From Prevotellaceae bacterium UBA1746 (GTDB lineage Bacteria > Bacteroidota > Bacteroidia > Bacteroidales > Bacteroidaceae), in contig DCHS01000052.1 in the NCBI GenBank assembly GCA_002314875.1, positions 136,129-200,128 on the forward strand: a stretch of 64,000 nt of DNA. The letters are read 5' to 3'. Shown here one piece after another: positions 1-6,438 of the stretch (the first letter of the stretch is position 1; the number at the start of each line of letters is the position of its first letter). The position numbers and the translations under genes are program-made. The notes below the pieces were generated by a model. That model saw only the letters and a list, made by a program, of their open reading frames with translations, ran no database searches and was not told where the DNA came from.

Positions 1-1
1 C

Positions 2-865
2 GATACTGGTTTGAAGACGGAGACCTTTACCTATAATGGCAGTGATGTCACCCTTCTCCGCGAGTGGAAATACACCAACCAGAATACTGTCAGCGACTGG
101 AATTCTCATCGTCATCTTTCTCATTTGATGTGTCTCTATCCTCTTGGTCAGGTCAGTGCCTTTACTGATGATGCAGAGGCAAAGACTCTCTATGATGCTG
201 CGGTGAAATCGCTCGAACTCCGTGGTGATGCAGCAACGGGATGGTCCATGGGTTGGAAGACGAATCTCTGGGCTCGCGCTCTCGATGGTGATCATGCCCG
301 TCAGATACTTTCCAATGCTCTCAAACACTCCACCTCTTACACCATTCAGATGGGCGGTTACGGTGGTTGCTATTACAATCTTTTTGATGCCCATGCTCCT
401 TTCCAGATTGACGGAAACTATGGTGTCAGCGCTGGTGTGAACGAGATGCTCCTACAGAGTTACGACGACTGCATCACTCTTGCTCCCGCTATTCCTTCGG
501 CTTGGCAGAAGGGTAGTGTGAAGGGTTTGAAGGCTCAAGGCAATTTCACCGTAGATGAAGAGTGGGACTATAACGGTGATGTCAAGGTGCTTTGTGCTAC
601 CATCACCTCCAATGCCGGTGCTCCTCTCAGCCTCCGTACCGTCCTTGAGGATTGCAGCATCACCATCACCGATAAGAACGGCCAGCCAGTGAATATCGAG
701 AATGAGATTGCAACGAATGTGGGTGATACCTTCACCATCCGCATTGCTTCACACACCATCGGACGTTTGGCCAAGCGCATCGCCGATGCCTTAAGTGATG
801 ACAACATTACAGAAGAGGAGTTGGACGCCATCAACACTTATGCCAATAAGATCATTGTGAAATAA
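2..865 (+). CDS. Glycoside hydrolase family 95-like protein, C-terminal part (5' end outside window)
   Basis: The frame is open from base 2, so only the C-terminal part of a larger enzyme is present. The GWSMGWKTNLWARALDG segment, the NLFDAHAPFQIDGNYG segment and the following LAPAIPSAWQKGSVKGLKAQG resemble the second half of GH95 catalytic domains (alpha-L-fucosidase/alpha-L-galactosidase type), which act on plant or host glycans. After about residue 210 comes a beta-rich tail. The last 25 residues (ADALSDDNITEEELDAINTY and onward) look like one half of an EF-hand or dockerin-like repeat, which is a weak resemblance. No type IX sorting domain is obvious. A strong terminator follows 26 bases after the stop. 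The family call is fairly firm; the substrate is not. Confidence 0.75.
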   Translation, partial: DTGLKTETFTYNGSDVTLLREWKYTNQNTVSDWNSHRHLSHLMCLYPLGQVSAFTDDAEAKTLYDAAVKSLELRGDAATGWSMGWKTNLWARALDGDHARQILSNALKHSTSYTIQMGGYGGCYYNLFDAHAPFQIDGNYGVSAGVNEMLLQSYDDCITLAPAIPSAWQKGSVKGLKAQGNFTVDEEWDYNGDVKVLCATITSNAGAPLSLRTVLEDCSITITDKNGQPVNIENEIATNVGDTFTIRIASHTIGRLAKRIADALSDDNITEEELDAINTYANKIIVK

Positions 866-890
866 AGCGTAATATGCTATAGAAAAGAAA

Positions 891-920
891 AGCCTCGGGA
901 CAATCGTCTCGGGGCTTTTT
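891..920 (+). terminator. Rho-independent terminator after the GH95-like gene
   Basis: An 11-bp stem (AGCCTCGGGAC paired with GTCTCGGGGCT, including two G-T pairs) with a 4-base loop is followed by a run of five T. It lies just downstream of the stop at 865. Confidence 0.85.
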
Positions 921-1012
921 GGGTCCAAGTTTACCGGTATACTTGGTATATTTTCTTCTCCCCCCTCAATAAAAATTTCAAAAAAATTATCTTTTTTCTG
1001 TTACAAAATGAT

Positions 1013-1020
1013 TACTTTTG
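1013..1020 (+). promoter_or_regulatory. Bacteroidetes-type -7 box for the ECF sigma operon
   Basis: TACTTTTG fits the TAnnTTTG -7 consensus of Bacteroidetes housekeeping promoters and lies 29 bases before the sigma factor start. A clear TTTG -33 box is not visible at the right distance; the upstream DNA is a T-rich run. Confidence 0.5.
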
Positions 1021-1049
1021 CGTCTAATAGATAAAACAACGATAAAAAC

Positions 1050-1553
1050 ATGCAACAAAACAACTTCATATCTGTCTTTGAGCGAGGCCGTCGGCGCTTG
1101 CTGGAGACAGCACGCTCCTTCCTCGGAAGTACAGAGGATGCCGAAGATGTGTTGCAGGACGTTTTTATTAAACTTTGGCAAAACCGCCTCGATGTCCAGC
1201 CAAGAGAGATGGAAGCCTTTATCTCCCGTGCCGTCCATAACCAGAGCATCGATGAACTCCGACGACGACGGAAACGAACGGAAGGGGTGGTGGAAATGTT
1301 TCCCGATGTTGAGGAGAAAGAAGAACCGGATATCTTTCCCGCCGTTCAGCAGATCATCGAATCTGCCCTGACCCCTCTTCAAAAGGATATTCTGGAAAGC
1401 CACGATGTGAATGGCGAAAGTTATGAGGAAATTGCAGAAAGACTGGATATGCAGCCCCCCGCTATCCGTATGCAGTTATCCCGGGCACGAAAGACCGTCC
1501 GTGATCAGTACCGACAATTAAACATGCAACACGATGAACAAATATTACGATAA
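1050..1553 (+). CDS. ECF-type RNA polymerase sigma-70 factor
   Basis: This 167-residue protein has the two-domain layout of extracytoplasmic-function sigma factors. Sigma region 2 lies at about residues 10-72, with the AEDVLQDVFIKLW motif that binds core polymerase and the -10 element. Sigma region 4 lies at about 108-155, with the helix-turn-helix YEEIAERLDMQPPAIRMQLS. It would direct RNA polymerase to a small regulon. The gene overlaps the next reading frame by 20 bases, and that product has one membrane segment, the usual arrangement of sigma and anti-sigma factor. Two exported proteins follow in the same direction and may be part of the regulon. The activating signal is unknown. Confidence 0.9.
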   Translation: MQQNNFISVFERGRRRLLETARSFLGSTEDAEDVLQDVFIKLWQNRLDVQPREMEAFISRAVHNQSIDELRRRRKRTEGVVEMFPDVEEKEEPDIFPAVQQIIESALTPLQKDILESHDVNGESYEEIAERLDMQPPAIRMQLSRARKTVRDQYRQLNMQHDEQILR

Positions 1554-1962
1554 TTTGATAGAACGCTACTTTGAAGCAGAAACATCGGAACTGGAAGAAC
1601 AGGAACTCCTGCAGTTTCTCCTCTCTCCTGATGCCGAAGATGAGCGTTACGACGAGGTCCGTGCGACGATGGGCTATGCGCTGACCGCCCGCAAGCGCAA
1701 GGAGGCAAAGGCACCTCGGAAGGCGGCCTTCTCCCACCGTTGGGCTGCCGCAGCATGCATCCTTCTTGTCTGCGGTACTGGTTTCCTGAGTTATCATCTT
1801 TATAGTCAGCAGGAAGACTGCGTGGCCTATGTTTATGGTGAAAAGATCACCGACGATGAGACCGTTAAAAACTACATGGTCAGCACGATGTCAGAAACCC
1901 TTGCCAGCGGTGACGACGACATCTTGGAACAGCAGTTACAAGACATCTTTGATGTAAAATAA
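1534..1962 (+). CDS. Probable anti-sigma factor, single-pass membrane protein
   Basis: A 142-residue protein whose start lies inside the end of the sigma gene (20-base overlap), so the two are probably translationally coupled. Residues 1-68 are charged and would be cytoplasmic. A hydrophobic segment at about 69-92 (WAAAACILLVCGTGFLSYHL) is the only membrane span, and about 50 acidic residues follow outside. The N-terminal YYDNLIERYFEAETSELEEQELLQFL resembles the zinc-less sigma-binding domain seen in small Bacteroidales anti-sigma proteins. Position and topology support the call; I see no specific signature that proves it. Confidence 0.6.
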   Translation: MNKYYDNLIERYFEAETSELEEQELLQFLLSPDAEDERYDEVRATMGYALTARKRKEAKAPRKAAFSHRWAAAACILLVCGTGFLSYHLYSQQEDCVAYVYGEKITDDETVKNYMVSTMSETLASGDDDILEQQLQDIFDVK

Positions 1963-1979
1963 AAATATAGAATAGCAAT

Positions 1980-2441
1980 ATGAAACGCATTTTAATCTTA
2001 TTCATACTCGTTCTCGGCGGATTCGTCATCACTCAGAGCAGTTGGGCGCAGGATACTCACTTGCAGATCGGTAAGGTGATCCAGAAGTTGACGGACGAAG
2101 ACAATACGGTGTGTGTCACGATGAAAGGAAAGAAGGTAGCGCAGTATAATCTCACCTATTTCAAAAGCATCGCCATTGAACACCCGAACGCTTATCAGAT
2201 AGAACGCATCGAGCAGGCGATTCGCAAGGATGCCTCTTCCATCACGAATCGAGAGGAACGCACGTCTGGTTCCCACATCGCCTATGGCTTCTATTGCCTT
2301 ACCCCTAATGAAAAAGGCCAGAACCGCTATGTGTTCTATACAAACAATTCCCTTTTAGGGAAAAGCGGCTATAAAGTCACCCTCATTTATCTCGAAGGCA
2401 AGGCCACCCTCACCGAACTCAAAAAACATTTCAAAAAATAA
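1980..2441 (+). CDS. Exported protein of unknown function (possibly DUF6108-like)
   Basis: This 153-residue protein has an N-terminal signal peptide (hydrophobic core at residues 5-20, cleavage after about SSWAQ). The mature part is basic, alternates predicted strands and helices, and has no recognisable catalytic motif. The order sigma factor, small membrane protein and this protein recalls a conserved Bacteroidales locus in which the third gene is annotated DUF6108. That recollection is from memory and not verified. It starts 17 bases after the anti-sigma stop and 18 bases precede the next gene, so it belongs to the same operon. Confidence 0.5.
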   Translation: MKRILILFILVLGGFVITQSSWAQDTHLQIGKVIQKLTDEDNTVCVTMKGKKVAQYNLTYFKSIAIEHPNAYQIERIEQAIRKDASSITNREERTSGSHIAYGFYCLTPNEKGQNRYVFYTNNSLLGKSGYKVTLIYLEGKATLTELKKHFKK

Positions 2442-2459
2442 CATTAATCTTGAACCATT

Positions 2460-3260
2460 ATGTACCGTCTTAATAATAATATCATTATTTCCATCATTAC
2501 CTTTATCCTATTTTTGCTGACTGCCATGAAGGCAACGGCACAGGATGAAACTTCTTTCGCAGAAATCACCGACAGCACCTCGACGATTGTAGTCGCTGAC
2601 AGTATTAACGACATCGGCTGGGATTTCAGCATCCTCTCTTATTCGGCAACAAAGAACAAGAACAAGAACCGCCGCACCATTGATGTCTGTGTTAGTCCTA
2701 CCCTTGATGCCGGTTGGTGCTGTCCCCTTGGTGCTCCCGATGCAGCAGGCTTTAAAATTCGCAGCAGCATAGATTTCTCTTTCGAACTGTGGAAGATCCG
2801 TTACCGTTCAGCTTATAGCCGCAATGTCGTCAGCCTCGGTTTTGGCTGGGACTGGAAACACTATGGTTCAAAGGTTTACTCCTGTTATGACAATGATGTT
2901 GTTCTCTTTGGTGACTATCCCGAAGGCGTTGAAAAGCCCAAGACCACAATGAGTTGCACCTATTTCGTGTTCCCCTTGGCCTATATCCACAAGTTCCGTC
3001 GTTCACACCAGCAACTGGGTTTCAGCGTCATCCCCGGTTTCCTTCTTCGCAGTAAGATTCACAACGAGTATAAGACCACAGCGGGTAAGGCGGGTGATAT
3101 CTTCGATGTCGATGCTCGTCAGTTCAGCCTTGATCTTCGTGCAACCTGGTATCCTATCGATCACTTCGGAGTTTTTGTAAAATATTCTCCCCTCGCACCC
3201 CTGAGCAAGCCGAGTCCGCAGTTCAATCCACTCTCTTTCGGCTTCAGCATCGGCTTCTAA
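2460..3260 (+). CDS. Exported outer-membrane beta-barrel-like protein, unknown function
   Basis: A 266-residue protein with a long signal peptide ending at about KATAQ (residue 28). The mature sequence has alternating aromatic and hydrophobic strands separated by polar loops. It ends in NPLSFGFSIGF with a C-terminal phenylalanine, as outer-membrane barrels often do. It is probably a small porin-like barrel of the PorT/OMP_b-brl kind, but no family signature is certain. It is the last gene of the sigma factor operon, which suggests that this regulator serves the cell envelope. Confidence 0.55.
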   Translation: MYRLNNNIIISIITFILFLLTAMKATAQDETSFAEITDSTSTIVVADSINDIGWDFSILSYSATKNKNKNRRTIDVCVSPTLDAGWCCPLGAPDAAGFKIRSSIDFSFELWKIRYRSAYSRNVVSLGFGWDWKHYGSKVYSCYDNDVVLFGDYPEGVEKPKTTMSCTYFVFPLAYIHKFRRSHQQLGFSVIPGFLLRSKIHNEYKTTAGKAGDIFDVDARQFSLDLRATWYPIDHFGVFVKYSPLAPLSKPSPQFNPLSFGFSIGF

Positions 3261-3603
3261 ATCCATATTCTTTTGGAACAATACAAATTCGTCGTAGGAC
3301 GAATGTATGTTCGCCCTAGGACGAATATTCTGTCGCCCGCGGACGAATGTATATTCGCCCTACGACGAATTTCTTTTGTATTGGATTGAGGACGAATAAG
3401 AGGTGACAGTGCAAGGTACTTTTTCTACTTCTGAAATTGTTTTCTCATGGCAATCTTTTTGCTTTACAATTAGCAAATTTCGAGGGTCATGAAGATTGTA
3501 TGCAAATATTATGAGAAGAAATTTTTTCAGTTCCTTTCTTTTTACTAATTTTACCCCCGAATTATGACCAGCGGGGATTTTCTCCGCAAAAAATTCCAAA
3601 AGA
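3261..3603. other. 343-base intergenic region
   Basis: No convincing gene lies here. The first part holds a palindromic repeat array (3286-3371). One further stray unit (GGACGAATAAG) lies near 3389. The rest is AT-rich. A possible imperfect -7 box (TAATTTTA, 3546-3553) and a 7-bp hairpin with a short loop (3571-3587, GCGGGGA/TCTCCGC) precede pyrB. The hairpin could shape the pyrB leader, but no uracil-rich attenuator is visible. Confidence 0.7.
3286..3371. repeat. Palindromic repeat array, four degenerate GACGAAT/ATTCGTC units
   Basis: Four units of about 22 bases follow each other, each built around a small palindrome of the type ATTCGYC..GACGAAT. The outermost arms (3286-3304 and 3353-3371) are inverted copies matching at 18 of 19 bases, so the whole block can fold into one long hairpin or into several small ones. 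The arms are extended by ATACAAA-like flanks. There are no unique spacers. It lies between two genes of the same strand and could end transcription of the upstream operon. Confidence 0.8.
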
Positions 3604-4563
3604 ATGACTGAAAATCGCAGTTTAGTTAGCATTGCAGGCCTCAGCCGTGAGAAGATTCTTTATCTCATGGAAATGGCCAGTGAGTTTGAGCGTCATCCTA
3701 ACCGAAAGATTCTGGAAGGACGCGTGGTAGCAACCCTGTTCTTCGAGCCTTCAACACGAACGCGCCTCTCTTTTGAGACAGCCGCTAATCGTCTTGGCGC
3801 TCGCGTTATCGGTTTCGCCGATCCGAAGATTACATCAGGAACAAAGGGTGAAACGCTGAAAGACACCATAATGATGGTCAGCAATTACAGTGATGTCATC
3901 TGTATGCGCCATTACCTTGAAGGTGCTGCTCTCTATGCAAGCGAACTGACACGCGTGCCCATCGTCAATGCTGGCGACGGCGCCCATCAGCATCCTTCAC
4001 AGACTCTCCTCGACCTTTATACCATTATCCAGACGCAGGGTACTCTTGAAAACCTCAATATCTACCTCGTCGGTGACTTGAAATATGGTCGTACGGTTCA
4101 CTCCTTGATTATGGCGATGCGCCATTTCAATCCGACTTTCCACTTCATCGCTCCCAAGGAACTCGCGATGCCTGAGGAATATAAGCAGTACTGCCAGGAG
4201 CACAATATCAATTTCGTGGAACATGAAGAGTTCAACGAAGATGTCATTGCCGGTGCTGATATCCTTTATATGACGCGCGTGCAGCGTGAGCGTTTTTCCG
4301 ATTTGATGGAGTACGAACGCGTGAAGGATGTTTATCTCCTCAATGCCTCTATGCTCGGTAAGGCAAAGCCCAATATGCGTATCCTCCATCCGCTGCCCCG
4401 TGTAAACGAAATCAGCCAGGATGTTGACAATACTCCCTATGCTTACTATTTCGAGCAGGCCCTCAACGGTCTTTATGCGCGTGAAGCCATCATCTGCGAT
4501 GTGCTTGGCATCACCCTCGAAGACGTCAAGAACGACACAACCATCATTGATATAAAAAAGTAA
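3604..4563 (+). CDS. pyrB: Aspartate carbamoyltransferase, catalytic chain
   Basis: This 319-residue enzyme condenses carbamoyl phosphate and L-aspartate to N-carbamoyl-L-aspartate, the first committed step of pyrimidine synthesis. The carbamoyl-phosphate loop FFEPSTRTRLSFETA is at residues 46-60, with the SGTK loop lysine at 81 and HPSQTLLDLY at 130-139. A late LHPLPRVNEIS segment carries the aspartate-domain motif. Length and order match the class with a separate regulatory subunit, and pyrI follows after only 6 bases. The enzyme is a cytosolic holoenzyme with PyrI, so feedback control by nucleotides is expected from the family. Confidence 0.97.
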   Translation: MTENRSLVSIAGLSREKILYLMEMASEFERHPNRKILEGRVVATLFFEPSTRTRLSFETAANRLGARVIGFADPKITSGTKGETLKDTIMMVSNYSDVICMRHYLEGAALYASELTRVPIVNAGDGAHQHPSQTLLDLYTIIQTQGTLENLNIYLVGDLKYGRTVHSLIMAMRHFNPTFHFIAPKELAMPEEYKQYCQEHNINFVEHEEFNEDVIAGADILYMTRVQRERFSDLMEYERVKDVYLLNASMLGKAKPNMRILHPLPRVNEISQDVDNTPYAYYFEQALNGLYAREAIICDVLGITLEDVKNDTTIIDIKK

Positions 4564-4569
4564 GAGACT

Positions 4570-5040
4570 ATGAAAAGAGAACAATTAATGGTGGCTGCCA
4601 TTGAGAATGGCACTGTTATCGATCATATCCCCAGCAATCGCTTGTTTGAAGTCATTCGTTTGCTTCATATCGAAGAACTCGACCACGACACCGTGTTCAT
4701 CGGTTTTAACTTGAAGAGTGAGGCCATGGGGCTCAAGAGCCTCATCAAGATTTCCAACCGCTATTTCTCAGAAGAGGAACTCAATCATCTCGCTGTTGTG
4801 GCTCCTAATGTTACCCTCTGTATCATCAAGGACTACGAAGTCATAGAAAAGCGTTGCGTGGAACTCCCCACAGAGTTGAGAAATATCATTCATTGCAATA
4901 ATCCCAAGTGCATATGCAACAATGAACCGATGCCTACTCGTTTCGTTGTTTCTGGTCACACTGTAAAATGCTTCTATTGCGAAAAAGAACAGCAACTTGC
5001 AAATGTTAAACTTGTTCATTCTTTACATCCCGAAAATTGA
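4570..5040 (+). CDS. pyrI: Aspartate carbamoyltransferase, regulatory chain
   Basis: A 156-residue regulatory subunit. The N-terminal half is the allosteric nucleotide-binding domain (TVIDHIPSNRLFEVIRLL). The C-terminal half carries the four zinc ligands as C109-x4-C114 and C134-x2-C137, which hold the domain against the catalytic chain. An extra cysteine at 116 sits next to the first pair. The gene begins 6 bases after pyrB, so the two subunits are made from one message. Confidence 0.96.
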   Translation: MKREQLMVAAIENGTVIDHIPSNRLFEVIRLLHIEELDHDTVFIGFNLKSEAMGLKSLIKISNRYFSEEELNHLAVVAPNVTLCIIKDYEVIEKRCVELPTELRNIIHCNNPKCICNNEPMPTRFVVSGHTVKCFYCEKEQQLANVKLVHSLHPEN

Positions 5041-5073
5041 CTCCCTACTAACCGCTAAATAATTACTATTAAA

Positions 5074-6348
5074 ATGGATCAGGAAATTTTTTCTCTTATT
5101 GATGCTGAACGTCAGCGCCAGATGCGTGGTATTGAACTTATCGCTTCTGAGAACTTTGTGTCCGACCAGGTTATGCAGGCCATGGGCAGTGTTTTGACAA
5201 ACAAGTATGCAGAAGGTTATCCCGGCAAGCGCTACTACGGTGGTTGCCAGGTTGTTGATAAAGTTGAGCAGCTCGCCATCGATCGTATCTGTAAGATTTT
5301 CGATGCAGAATATGCAAATGTTCAGCCTCACTCTGGTGCTCAGGCAAATGCTGCAGTTTTCCTTGCAGTCCTCAAGCCCGGCGATACTTTCATGGGTCTT
5401 AACCTCGATCACGGCGGTCACCTCAGCCATGGCTCAAAGGTAAATACCAGTGGTTTGATTTATAACCCCATCGGCTACAACCTTAACCAGGAGACCGGTC
5501 GCGTGGACTACGACGAGATGGAGCAGTTGGCCCTCGAACACAAGCCCAAGCTCATCATTGGTGGTGGTTCTGCTTACAGCCGCGAATGGGACTATAAGCG
5601 TATGCGTGAAATCGCTGACAAGGTAGGTGCTATCTTCATGGTCGATATGGCACATCCTGCAGGTCTTATTGCTGCCGGTGTCCTCGACAATCCTGTGAAG
5701 TACGCTCACATCGTTACCTCTACCACTCACAAAACCCTCCGTGGCCCTCGTGGCGGTATCATCCTTATGGGTAAGGACTTCGAGAATCCCTGGGGCCTCA
5801 AGACTCCTAAGGGCGTGACGAAGATGATGAGCCAGTTGCTGAACAGTGCTGTATTCCCTGGTATCCAGGGTGGTCCTCTTGAGCATGTCATCGCAGCTAA
5901 GGCTGTTGCTTTCGGCGAAATTCTCCAGCCCAACTGGAAGGAATATGCAACTCAGGTTCAAAAGAATGCTGCCGTCCTCGCTGAGGAACTCGTTAAGCGT
6001 GGTTTCACCATTGTATCTGGTGGTACAGACAACCACAGTATGCTTGTTGACCTTCGTAGCAAATATCCCGAATTGACCGGTAAGGTAGCAGAAAACGCTC
6101 TCGTTGCTGCTGACATCACCGTGAACAAGAACATGGTTCCCTTCGACAGCCGCAGTGCTTTCCAGACCAGCGGTATCCGTCTCGGTACTCCCGCTATCAC
6201 CACCCGTGGTGCAAAGGAAGACCTTATGGTTGTCATTGCAGAACTCATCGAGACTGTCCTCAACGATCCTGAAAGCGAAGAAGTAATCGCAAGCGTTCGT
6301 GCTCGTGTTAACGACATCATGAAGGACTATCCATTGTTCGCTTGGTAA
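5074..6348 (+). CDS. glyA: Serine hydroxymethyltransferase
   Basis: This 424-residue PLP enzyme interconverts serine plus tetrahydrofolate with glycine plus methylene-tetrahydrofolate, the main source of one-carbon units, including those used for thymidylate. The family signature is present throughout: LIASENFVS near the N terminus, the GYPGKRYYGGC loop, and the PLP lysine K220 in TSTTHKTLRGPRGG. Length is normal. It follows pyrI by 33 bases in the same direction and ends at a strong terminator, so pyrB-pyrI-glyA probably form one nucleotide-supply operon. Confidence 0.97.
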   Translation: MDQEIFSLIDAERQRQMRGIELIASENFVSDQVMQAMGSVLTNKYAEGYPGKRYYGGCQVVDKVEQLAIDRICKIFDAEYANVQPHSGAQANAAVFLAVLKPGDTFMGLNLDHGGHLSHGSKVNTSGLIYNPIGYNLNQETGRVDYDEMEQLALEHKPKLIIGGGSAYSREWDYKRMREIADKVGAIFMVDMAHPAGLIAAGVLDNPVKYAHIVTSTTHKTLRGPRGGIILMGKDFENPWGLKTPKGVTKMMSQLLNSAVFPGIQGGPLEHVIAAKAVAFGEILQPNWKEYATQVQKNAAVLAEELVKRGFTIVSGGTDNHSMLVDLRSKYPELTGKVAENALVAADITVNKNMVPFDSRSAFQTSGIRLGTPAITTRGAKEDLMVVIAELIETVLNDPESEEVIASVRARVNDIMKDYPLFAW

Positions 6349-6390
6349 ATAAACACACTTGAAGCGAGTGCTTCAAACACATAGAAAAAA

Positions 6391-6422
6391 AGAGCCGGCC
6401 CTTGCGAGGGCTGGCTCTTTTG
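6391..6422. terminator. Bidirectional terminator between glyA and the GH20 gene
   Basis: A 12-bp GC-rich stem (AGAGCCGGCCCT / AGGGCTGGCTCT, one G-T pair) with a TGCG loop is flanked by an A run on the left and a T run on the right. It can end both converging genes. A smaller 7-bp hairpin (TTGAAGC GAGT GCTTCAA) lies just before it at about 6359-6376. Confidence 0.9.
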
Positions 6423-6438
6423 CTATTTAGAGAACGGC

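Noticed and set aside
3286..3371. Possible CRISPR array
   Set aside because: Units are palindromic and contiguous, without unique spacers of constant length, and no cas gene lies in the window.
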